DNA of 64,000 nt, from contig NMRB01001342.1 of NCBI GenBank assembly GCA_002633025.1, forward strand, positions 72,439 to 136,438, in the 5' to 3' direction. Source of the stretch: Notospermus geniculatus. Taxonomy: Eukaryota > Nemertea > Pilidiophora > Heteronemertea > Lineidae. The notes beneath the pieces were generated by a model, which did no database searches, was not told the origin of the DNA, and saw nothing but the letters and a program-made list of their open reading frames with translations. Positions 1 to 12,200 of this stretch are shown piece after piece; the first letter of the stretch is position 1, and each line of letters begins with the position of its first letter. The position numbers and the translations under genes were made by a program.

Positions 1-235
1 TATTGTTGTTTTTTACCCTTTTACTGCTCTGCTTTTTACCCCTTTAATACTGTTTTGCTTTTAACCTATTTACTAATTTGCTTTTTTAATCCTTTACTGT
101 TTTGTTTTGTACCATTTTATTGGTTTCCTATTTTCCCTTTTCCTTCTTTGCTTCTTTACCCTTTATTGCTTCGGCAGAGGAGTGGATCATTTGATGTGAT
201 GTTTTTAATTCCATCTACATCCTACCTCCTTTCAG
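1..235. repeat. T/C-rich degenerate tandem repeat in an A2M-like intron
   Basis: Positions 1-180 repeat a unit of roughly 25-28 bases built from TTTTTACC, TTTACTG and TTTGC, each copy imperfect. The stretch ends at the splice acceptor before 236. An ORF reads through it but the encoded Leu/Phe-rich peptide is a by-product of the T-rich repeat, not a signal peptide I can defend. Confidence 0.5.
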
Positions 236-3200
236 GTGTTGGCAAATGCGTGGAGCATGATGTCCCCAGCAAACTTGCTGGCAAGCGAATTCAGCTGTAT
301 GTGAGAGGCGAAGCAGGCGACTATGTGTTTGAAAATCGTAAATGGATACAAGTTCGAACCCAGAATCCTCTTCTGACCTTCGTCCAAACTGACAAGCCAA
401 TGTACAAGCCTGGACAATTAGGTAACCAAGACAGTGATTTTTCACAGGATGAATTTCTTTAAAAAAAAAGAAGAAGGGCGAAATTTTGCAGCACCAAGTA
501 GAATACAAGGCCGAAGCTTCAGTTTCAAAAATTATTGGAACATAGAATACTATATCTTTGTGAAAAGTCTATACAATTTAGGCCCCCAACTTCAAGGCGA
601 CATGTCCTGATAATGATCATGCAGTTCTGCGCGAAGAGAGAGATGTTTTTTTTACAAAAAAAATTATGTTTTGTCAATTACAGTGCAATTCAGGGTTCTC
701 AGCCTCAATCATGACCTTACTCCAATTGAACAGACGGTGAGTTGTCACATTTTTGCTTTCAAGAGTTTATATGATGTTGCACAGTGCTGCCTTAGCTTGA
801 ACCATATTCTGTGAGGCTATTGATGTCTGCATTGATATGACACTTTGTCTTTGCAAGCTTATAAGATATTGATAAACAAGATAAGATTCAAGGATTTGAT
901 TGAAAAGGATCACTTCTGATCCCGATGATCTAACACTGCATGTTGATAAATGATAGCCTTATCATATTGTGTTCTTTGATTAAAATAGGACAAAAACAAT
1001 GTGAACGAGGGTGTGTCTGCTAGGATCATAAATCCATGAAAAACTGAGAATCACCCACTACTGGCTAACAATTCTTCAAAAAAAACAATGGTGTTCAATT
1101 CATTTGTGTTCAATTCATTCATTTAGATCGGCCCACCTGAAGCACTTTTCTTGATCCATCAGCAACTTCATATCTTCGAGTCTTTAACTTGGCCTCATGT
1201 TAACATGGATAAAAACAACTTGTTGACTGCATTGTTTATACCTTTTCCACTGTTGGCCTACAGACCTACCAGGAAGGAAGCAACACCGTCATGGTTGTGC
1301 CACCGGCCCATCCACAAATAGACTTGGGGAAATAATGCCCTGCCATTTTGAAATACATGTACATATTTACATATGGAATGAGAATGAGACTTGCATGTAC
1401 CAACGTAAAGGCAAGTCTCATTCCATTAGACTTTCATGATGGCCCCAAATATGATGTCAAAGCAATCTCTACTTATCAATCCATTTTCAGATTTCCAAGG
1501 TGTTCATCCAGGACCCTAAAGGAACAAGGATCATGCAGTGGAAAAATATCACTACAGAAAAAGGTAGACGGTTTCAAAATGTTGAGAGAACGAATGTTGG
1601 AAACGTGATGGGTGGTGATGCTGTTGCCAACAAGCCAGCAAAGAGTTGCTTGTGAAAAGTTGTCACTATTAAAGTTGGTGCAACATCAAAAACATTCTGA
1701 GAAAGCTGTGAATACGGAGCCTGAATTAATACGGACATGGTTGTGAGTATGTTGGCGTGAATGGATAAATTGATAGAATATTTGTTGATAATAAAGGTAA
1801 GTTTAGACCACTTACTTTTGTAGGTTTAGCCTCTTTCAAGCTTCCTCTGTCTAAAGAACCGCCGCAGGGACAATGGAAGATCACTGTTGAACTAATGCCA
1901 GGTAATTCAAGTGAACAGAAGTTTACAGTGAAGGAATATGGTAAGTTGGCAGCCAAATTTCAAGAAAAGCTTCAGATGGATTGAACTTCTCAAAACTTAA
2001 GTGTAAAATTGCCCTGTGATGCTGAAATGATGACAACTACTCTGGTGTTCTGCAGTGTTGAACACCTTCTCCAAGTCCACTGTCAATCATGCAATCCAGA
2101 ACACAGACAATTTCATGACAGCATTGCTCTGAATGTTCTTTTTATTTCTTTCGTCTTACTTACCACAACATTGAAATTACATGTACAATATTGAATTCCC
2201 ATCAACTGACTGTGCTGTAATGTTTCTGCATCTGCATAATGATTTGAAATTTTCCAGTTCTACCTAAGTTTGAAGTAAAGATCAACTCACCATCATATGT
2301 CTATATCAACGACGAAGTCATCTTTGTGGAGATATGTGCAAAGTAAGATAATGGAATATTCTTGTACCTTTATAAATTCTGTCATATTGTCATATTATTT
2401 GTAGGAGAAAGATATTAACTCAGTATAGACTTCGGCATCATCTCGACCATGGAGGAAAACTTTTGTGCAAATGGACAATCATGAGACCTTTACGATTCTC
2501 CAAATTTACATCCCTAATCATCAGCGACAGCCTCCCATTGCCATTTCTAACATCTTGTGCTTCAGATACACATATGGAAAACCTGTGAAAGGTGTTGCTG
2601 AAGTGGTGACTAAAGCAAAGACAACTGGATACAATTATGGTGGACCTCGGCCAGTCTTGCGGAACAGATTAGATGTGAGCATACAATGGATACAATATTT
2701 TTTACTTTTTGTTGCAGGTTAGATTTGGTTCTGAAATTGGTTTTCTTTGGCATTTGTTTCATTTAATCGGTTATGTTACCATTCTCCAGATAAATGGCTG
2801 TGGGAAAATGGTTGTCAATGGGTCAAGCTTGCGTTTGAAATCAAACCGTTTTCCAATCTGGGATGCAAGCATATTCTTTGATGCTGTCGTAAAAGAGGAG
2901 GGTACTGGAGTCTCAATGAAGGGAAGTGGATCCAGCAAGATACACCGCCAAAGCTATGAAATCGACATCTCATCGTACACTGATAAATACTTCAAGCCAG
3001 AACTCCCACTGAGAACGAAGGTAATAGCAGAATGTTCTGCCATCATTTGTGATTTTGATTTCTCATTCATTCCGTAAGATTTTAGCCAACAGGTACATCC
3101 TTTAATAAGCGGATATCCAGCTCATCTCATGATCTACAGGCATAATTATTTTCACCAGAGATGGATTGGACATGTATTGAACTGAAACGGATTTTGCAGG

Positions 3201-6200
3201 GTCTTGTGACGTATCCAGATGGACGACCAGCACCAAATGTGAACATCAAAGTTGAGGTGACATCATATCAACCAAGTGTTCAGTACAAGCGATTTGTAAG
3301 GAGCAATGATGAAGGCTTCTTCCATTTCACCTTCCCACCAATGAAACGAGATGTCACGGAATTCAATATTTATGTGAGTAGGACTGCAGTTGAAAGAAAT
3401 AGACTAAAGATTGTCTGTGTACATTGGCAACATTTTTCCAACATTCAGAGTAACAAATGTTCAGAGTGGCACAGGGGAAAGCGGTTTTCAGTGTTCAAAT
3501 TGTTGCTATAATTTCTTGGCTTAGTGTATACAGGGTCAAAAGATCGTCGGTGCTGCTGAGGAATGCTGTTCATGCAGCTTAGTCAAGTGATGCTGAATGT
3601 TGCACCATGAATCTGGACGTTAGATCAACTACAGGGCCTGTTTCACAAAGTGACTTAAGCTGATGGTACCATAATAACTCAATGCATTTTCCATTTGGTG
3701 AAAGGTACCATTAGCTTAAATCACTTTATTTAACAGGCCCCAGAACATTATTTACTACCCGGTACTAGGCCTAAGTAATTTAATGATTGAATTCCATTCC
3801 AGGCATCTGCACCAGAAAATGCACGGGATGATTGTAAAGAGTGTTACAAAATGATCACGACCCGCACAAATTTGCAAGTAAAGCAGCTGTACTCACCCTC
3901 AGGCAGTGCCATGCAGATCACCAATGATGTAATGAATGAGGAGATAGACTGTAACAGTGATTACCAAGTTAATATCCAGTATCTTACTGACAACCCCTCT
4001 AAGTACACCTTTAATTATGAAGTAAGTACCAATGTTCCATTTTCAAACAGTTTGATTAGTGACTTTCAGTGGCGGATCCAAGGGGGGGGGGCGTGCCCGG
4101 CGCACGCCCCCCCGTTCAGCCGCCGAGCAGCAAAATTTTGGAAGGCATATGATCAGACACCTGATTTTCAGTAAAAAGAAAGTTCAATTTGGCCTGCCCA
4201 GGTGCCAGGAAACCGCGTTTCCGGCACTTTTACCCAAAAAATTTCGGCGCCTCGCGCCTTCGGGGCTCAGGGAATGGGGGTTGCCCATTCCACGCCCCCC
4301 CCCGTTCGGCAACTCCTGGGTCCGTCACTGACTTTGGACATTATTTCAGGTTTATCATCATAGACTCATGTACATGTAGGCCTACAGTACATAGATGTAG
4401 ATTACCTCATTTTGGTTGGCACCTTTTCTTCTACGTACGCCATGTCCATAATTTTGGTTTATTTTTTAGGTGATGGCACGTGGAAACATTGTCAGCCGTG
4501 GATCTGTGGAACAGGAATTCAAAAAACGAACGACAATATGGAGTATATTCGGTAGACGGAGACGAGCTGCTGATAATGATGGTGTGGATGAAAGTCCGTC
4601 TACTGAGCTTCCTCGAAGTATTTTGAGTCCAAGAGGTAGGCCTAACATGTCTGTAAAGGGGAGCTAGTTCAGGCTGCAGCTTAAAATGGTAGTACCGGTA
4701 TACAGAATGATGTACATAAAGTTTTCTATAAGGTTTAAGCTTTTTTTACAGAAGAAGATTTCATGCCATTAACCAAACGACCGAGACCTACGACCACCCC
4801 CCTACCAACTATTACGCCTCCAGAATTCATCCACTCGTTTACTATGCCAGTCAGGATCTTGCCAGAAATGGCACCTGTCGCACGTCTGTTGGTCTATTAC
4901 ATCAGAGATGATGGGGAGACAGTAGCAGACAGTGTTGAACTGAATATCAAGAAGTGCTTTGCAAACAAGGTACCCTATGTGTTATCATGTTAGCTGACAA
5001 TCAAGTTCTCTGCAAGAGAAATGTGCCATAGCAGCCCGCACCTGAATATCAATAGGTTTTATGTAGGTTATCACAGTGTACTGCTGAATATCAAAGAATG
5101 ATCTGCGAAGGAGAAGGTCCCAAGCCTCAATTTAAAGGAATTCAATGAAGTTTGAATGTCCTATTAATTACCTGGTAACAAGTAACTTTTGATGACATTT
5201 CAGGTTGGCTTAGCATTTGAAAGGGACAGATATCAACCTGGTGAAGATGCAAAGATAATGATGCGAGCGGCACCTGATTCATTATGTAATCTTGGCGTAG
5301 TGGACAAGAGTGTTCATCTTTTGGATAAGAGCAACCAACTCAATCCATCAAAGGTAAAACAATGGCTTTATTTTTCTGTACACCATGCTAAAGACAGTTC
5401 TTTCTCAGCCATACCATCAGTGAAGGCAGACTTCAGCTTGTTCAGTTTCAGGTAGTTTCATATCATTTAACAATCTCAGAGTCGACTGTGGGGCTCAGCT
5501 TTGCAAGTATTGTATTCTATTCCTTTTCTTTGTTTTAGGTATTTTCTGCCCTTGCTGCTTTTGATGTTGAGCCAGAACGTTATAGCTATAGAGATGAATA
5601 CTGTGAAAAGGGTAAGTGAAAACTTTACTTCATCAAACCATCAGCATCATGAGAACAATGGCTGCATGAATTTCCATCATACAAAATCATTCTTGGTAGG
5701 GCGATGATAACTTCAGACTAGCAAATTTACCATTATTTTTATCATAATGTCTCATTTTTTCGGACAGAGGTCGGTCCAATTCCCATGCCATGGGATGATG
5801 AAATTCAACCCTTAGTTCTTGAACGTAAGAAACGTAGTATCATATGGCCAACGGCAAGTTCAAAATTTGTTGATGCATCAGCGGCATTCAAGGTAAGTTT
5901 GGTCATCAGCAATCTGCATCCAACAGAGGCAAATTAAGATAAAAGAGAGGTAATTCTGCAGAGGGTAGTCGTATCCTTGACTGCTTGATTCAACAGTTGA
6001 AGGAACGAACATGGGAACTTGCTCTATTTCATTCCACGAAACAAATTTCAAACCTGCCTGATATTCTTTGTGTTGTTCCTTTTCAGGATACTGGCCTAAT
6101 TTACTTGACCGATCTTGATGTGGATACACGGCCATGTGAAAGACCAGGGCCATGGGATAGACAGCCTGTAGATTCTAGTGGTGGTGGTGGTGAGCTCAGT

Positions 6201-9200
6201 TGAACACATTTGCATGTCTTCAACAAAAGTTGTAGCATTTGGAGTTTTTTTCTAAAAGTTAAAAAGGTTGTCAGGGCAACGTTCACCAAAACTGCACCAG
6301 TCAACAAAGAGATTGTCAATTCAATCCCTCAGGTGCCAATGGTAGGCCTACAGATAAAAGGGCAATTTCAGCTGTACAGAATAGTACAACAGCCAGTGGC
6401 GGATCCAGGAATTGCCGAACGGGGGGGGCGTGGAATGGGCAAACCCCATTCCCTGAGCGCCGAAGGCGCGAAGCCACGAAAATTTTGGGGTAAAAGTGCC
6501 GGAAACGCNCGCCACTGACAGCTGTCTATAGACCCTCCTATAATGTGGTGCAGGGTGTGTGTTCAAAGCTGATGGAGAATGAGGAAATTTCAAGCTCAAA
6601 TGGCCACACAAAGAATACAGTCATTGTTATGGTCCGGGGGCCATATTTATGAAGCCTTCGCAACTTTGCGTTCATGCAAATCTAAGGCAGTCAGTGAACA
6701 ATAGCGCATGTGTGGCCATAAGCAATAGATTTGCGTGAACGCAAGGTTGCGAAGGCTTCATAAATATGGCCCCGGGTCCCTACATTTGATATCAGTGGGT
6801 AGGTAGAAAATTTTTATTTCTTTCTTCTTCCACACTCAATTGGCACATGATTCCAAGAAAGCCACTCAATCACTGCAAAATCAAGTAGTACCATCATATA
6901 GTCAATATTTGTATCCAGGTCTGAAAGGTTAGATAGTTTCCAAAAAATTCCTCTTCTTGCGTTTTTGAAGAGTGTTTTATTCTGAAGTAATGAAGTTGAA
7001 TATTTCCCTCAGTTTTTTTTTGTTTGGTTCTGGCTTGAACGATGGTTCTGTATCCAGCTCGACCACTCTGCCCTTCCTCTGACCTCTGAAGACAGTCCCC
7101 TCCCCTCTCCGCCTGGCCCCCTTCCCCACCTGGTCCCCCGCCCTGCCCCTAGCCCTCCCATCCCCACCCCACCCCTCCCCTCCTCTCCCCTGGAGAGGGC
7201 ACTATCTCCCCACCCTCCGATAAAGACCATCCTTGGAGAGGGGAGGTACTGGGCCCCACAGTAGATAGCCCCACCTAACCACCGAACAGACAACATGCTG
7301 TCGAATGGGATGCACTCCCCGTATTTGTCTGACAGTTGGTACAATACGTGTCTGCAGAATGCGCACGCCGTGCAGTCATTTGTCTGCCCTTCTCTATCTG
7401 CCTACCCTGCATGTGTCCTTCACCAGGAAGACATTTCAAGAGGATGGGAACCCCAAGAACTGGACTTCTGTGCCACAGAGTCATACCCCTCCTTGCCCTT
7501 TCTTCATTCAGTTTCCATTTTCTGATGTAGGGACCATCAAATTTGCTTTCAAGCAAATTTCACATTTCTAGTTGATTGCAGTTCTTGAATTCTTTTGATG
7601 TCAGGTGGGTTAGGGTTGAAGGGTCTATAAAATGAACTGACATCTTTTAACTCATTCCTAAGTTAACCTGCTGTTCCCTCTGATCATTACTTAGATTACA
7701 TTGATGGATTACCCCAGGCAGTCGCATTCGCAGCTCCTGTTGGTGAAACTCCACCTAGATTAAAGACACCGGTAAAGAACTCTAGGCCTACACTTAGCAA
7801 AGCAGATCAAATACGCCATTACTTTCCTGATACATGGCTCTTTACGAATGAACATATTGGGTGAGTTTGGCATGACTTTGGCTTGTTTGGTTTGCTTGAA
7901 ATGCTTAGGCCCTACAGAGAGTTTTCCTGAGATGGTCACGGGCATATCCCACTGCATGCTACATGTAGCACATTCTATTTTGTATTATAAGACAGTTAAA
8001 CCTTTACCTGTTGCATTTCCTTGTAGATTCTTATATCTTCGTGAATACATGTATATAAATCAGTGGATACTGGGGGCAGCAGATTGGCCATGCAATGAGA
8101 GTTAAAAAGGTTGTCAAAAGGTCGTGGCACCTGGATTGTCAGTCGTCTGCACCTGTCACTAGGGATCGTCAATTCAATCCCTGATGTTGCAGTGGCTTTA
8201 CATGGTCATAAGGTCAATTTCTTCTCATCAAGTTTCTCAGCTGTATGGCACTATCAGTAGCCTGAGCAACATACACGTAAAATATAAAAGTGAACTAACA
8301 TTGTGAATCTTATTCTTAAATTAACCTGCTGTTCCTTTTGATCATTATAAACAGAGTATAAGCTTACTAGTATGGTGTTCTTCTCGGCACCTCGCGGTGA
8401 ACCAGTAGTGGTACCAAAGAAAAAGAAAGCTGGCAAAGCAGGTCAAATACGCCATTACTTTCCTGAAACGTGGCTCTTTATGAATGAATACATTGGGTGA
8501 GTCTGGCATGACTCTGGCTTGTTATGTTTGCAATGCTTTCACTTGCTGTCATTGAATGGCCATTCGATTGCGTATTCGATTGCTCTTTTGTATGTTCATT
8601 TTCTTGTCATAAAACAGCATTTGCAAAGTTAGTGAAATCACAATTAACCTTTGTCTGTTGCATTCCCTTATCAATTCTGAAGGCCTCTCCTCCTGAATAT
8701 AGAACTCCTTACTGGGAGAGACAGATTGACCATGCAATGTTAGAAATCTTGGTATGGTACATGTGACACAATCTGGAGACAACAGCAGTTAAAGGTTTAA
8801 TGACTTTGTCATTGCATTCCCCAAGATCCTTGTTATGTCTTGCATGAGATAACGTCAGTTCTTTTGACTCACAGATTGCAGTCTCTGTTTTGTGCGTGAG
8901 ATCACCAACTTTGTACAGCTTGTTACTGCCCAAGTTACTTTAACTCACCAGACGGCCAAAAACAAAAACACAAAAAGTGTAATAACCTACTTTTCAAAGT
9001 CACAGCTCTAGGTCAAAGTTGTACAAAAGTAACGAACCTGCCACAGTTCACCATTATTTCACTGAGCAAGTTCATATCTTGCATAAACGTGTATTAGAGG
9101 GGTACCTTCAAAAATACTGAGTTTCGGCGCAATTGGACATCCAATATGGCCGCCAGGTGGCGTAACCTGAAAATCATCTAAGTGCTGGAACGGCTTGAAC

Positions 9201-12200
9201 AACAGAGAAAAACAGGGAACAGCGCCGTCATCTTTTCAATTTTTCCTTGGATCTGTAGTGCTTGACATGACATTGCATGCATGTTGCTTGCCCCCTCCCC
9301 CGTGTGCCACTTGGTAGTCCCGGTCATTTTTTCAGAGAGAAGGATATATTTTTCCAGAAGAGTGGAAAAGTTGGGGGCAGTTGATGAGGATAGAATAGAC
9401 GGGAATACATTAGGCAGTCGATCAGAGAATATGGGGGCAGTTGATGAGGATAGAATAGACGGGAATACATTAGGCAGTCGATCAGAGAATAAAATTAAAA
9501 GGGGCTGTTCGGTTTCGTCACTTGAGGAAACTGAGTTGTGATCCTTGGGAAAACAGAAAAAGCTATGCACTTACAAATTGCAGGGATTATTTGTTGTGCT
9601 TTACAGAATCACTGCAAAATGCAGCTTCATAGCTTTCTCCATTTCTCAAGGATCACAACTCAGATTCCTCAATTGACGAAAACGAACAGCTCCTTTGAAA
9701 ATATTTCCCTGAAACATGCCTGTGGAATCTTGCAAGTGTTGGGTGAGCAGTTCTTACAAAATTTATTTCAGTCATTGAATTTGCAACTGGAGGAGCAATT
9801 CCAGACAAAAACATTGCTCTTTCCGGCGCAAACAAGGAAGAGAAGCTACGGTCTTACTTCCCTGAAACTTGGCTGTGGAGTTTAAAGCAGATAGGGTGAG
9901 AAAATTTCCTGTGCGTTTATTTGCAGGTTTCCGCAGGCGTGGGCCAGTGGCAGTGGCTGTTGAATTTGAAAGTGCCGTGGACGATAATGATAATAGTGTT
10001 GAAGGTGGAAAAAAGGAAGACAAAATACGATCTTATTTCCCAGAAACCTGGCTGTGGAAACTTCAGTCTACAGGGTGAGATATTTGACAGATAAGCAAAC
10101 AGAAATGGAAAGCTCTCTTGACCATTTCTCCTTCCACTAAATGGTTTACCACTTTTGTCAGCTCTTGATATGAACATGGTGCCTATGGAAACCACATGGC
10201 GAGACCAGGAAACCACTGTAGCACAGTGGAGATTGGCTTATTTTATATAGACTGGCACATGGCTTATTTTATATAGACTGGCACAGTGTCTGATTAATGC
10301 CTGCTAATTTGACTAATGATGAGTGTCCTACGCCTTCATTTGTCTGTCAGTGTTGTTGCTATGCTATGCATGGTTTTCATTAGAGTTCCCAAGCATCTTT
10401 GTATAGTGGCTGATATATAAAAGCTAGCAAATGCTTTTACTTCCAAGTTTTGTAATACATTCACATTCACATTGGATACTGCTGTGGAAATCTTAAGTAA
10501 AAGCATTTGCTAACGTTTATGAACATCAGCCACAATATCCATGCTAACTCTTAACTGTTGAGATGAAGATGCATGATTTCAGCCTTGATATGTGCGAAGT
10601 GACTTGATCATAGTGCACTGTTCAGTCACTTCATGGTAGAGTTAGTCCTCAGTCAAAATTTATGCCACCGGTACACAAGCAGGTTGTCTGCTGGTGTCAA
10701 TGCCAGTGAACTTTGCATGCCTACCATAAATGCTTGGCTTGTCCTTGTAGTGGCAACTATCTTTTACTTACATCCTTCCTGCATGATTTGTTCTCATGAT
10801 GTCATGCTCACATTGGATTGTGTAGTGAATACCCCATTTTGGGATTTGTGGGTAACATTTATTAAACTCGAACCTCTTCCAGAGACAATCAGAATCAGTG
10901 GCATGGAGCTGCAATTAAGAAATGTCTAAATAGCATACAACCTCAATGTGTATCAAATATACTAAGATGCTGTTGGCCCAATGTGTTGGAAACTTATGAT
11001 AAAACTAATAAGGAACCAACAAAGATATTACATTCCCTGGTCATGGCCAAGAGAATAACTGGTTTTCTTCTCCTGCAGGTCAACTGGTGAGGTTACTTTA
11101 ATCAAGAAAGTCCCAGATACTATTACTGAATGGGTTGGTGCTGCATTCTGTACAAATTCAGATGTTGGCTTTGGCGTTGCACCTACAGCATATATGACCG
11201 TCTTCCAGCCATTCTTTGCATCATTCACCCTCCCATATTCTGTCATCCGTGGAGAAATAGTCCCAGTGGTCGTAACTGTATTTAACTACCTTTCTGAATG
11301 CATGGTGGTAAGTTATTAATGTTTTTATCACTATCATCATCATTGCCATCCCCACCATCATTTTGGCATCATCATCATCTAGTTTGTCATCATCAGTTGG
11401 TGTACAGCATTATTTAAAACCAATAAGATGCCAATCCAAAGTAACTAATCAGGTAAAATTATTCCTCGGTATCTGCAGAAAGTTGTTACCAACACTATAA
11501 TTTGACAACATGCTTCAACTATGTTACAGATCAATCTGACTTTGACCAAGACAGCTGATTTTGACTTGGGCATTGGTTCAGATGTACAACAAGTGTGTGT
11601 ATGTGGTGATGAGTCCAAGTCTGCCACCTTCAAGATAACACCAAAGACATTAGCTTCCATTAACATAACAGTGACGGTAAGTAATGCTGTCCATTTCTCT
11701 CTTGGTCAACACTGAAGGGATGTTCGGCAAAAAGAACTTAATGTACTTGTTGTCACTCAACACACTTGGAATTTTCACCATTTGAGATTTTCTTCTGCAT
11801 AAATGAAGTTAATGAATTTACTTTTTCTTTTCTCTACAGGCTGAGAGTAATCCTAATAGTCTTGTGTGTGGAAACAGTGTTTCTTTGTCACCACTTGTGG
11901 CCAGAGATGCTGTGATCAGGCCACTTCTGGTGGAGGTATGTAATGGTGTAGCTATCAACAATGACTTTCTCAGTCTGAAAGGTGCCCCAAAAAAGGAAGA
12001 AATTTGAAATGATGCGAAAGGTCTTAAGGAAAACACTCAACACACCAAGCAATGATTCGTAAGTGTTGGTGCAATCCAGCATCAGTGGAAGAAGTCTGAC
12101 ACTGAGGAAAATAATTCTCATGATTCTGGGCCACTTGACCATTGATAGCAAACCGTATTCTGTGTTCCATCTTTCAGCCTGAGGGTGCCAAAGATGAGTA

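Noticed and set aside
55-235. Leu/Phe-rich N-terminus as signal peptide of the thioester protein
   Set aside because: It is a reading of a T-rich tandem repeat directly before a splice acceptor, and MG1 would be missing.
7009-7344. Gly/Arg-rich minus-strand ORF
   Set aside because: Produced by a C-rich low-complexity tract; no homologous pattern.
9178-9570. 130-residue minus-strand ORF with repeated FSDRLPNVFPSI
   Set aside because: The repeat comes from the 60-bp tandem duplication and an antisense copy of bait exon C; no start context, splice partner or family match.
9690-9705. TGA in bait exon C as selenocysteine or programmed readthrough
   Set aside because: No SECIS-like element was seen, the aligned residue is Arg in sister exons, and a second conserved residue is also lost. 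Decay is simpler.
5768-10074. Complement C3 anaphylatoxin domain
   Set aside because: No six-cysteine cluster between the MG6 halves; only isolated cysteines occur, and the YFPETWLW cassette is A2M-like.
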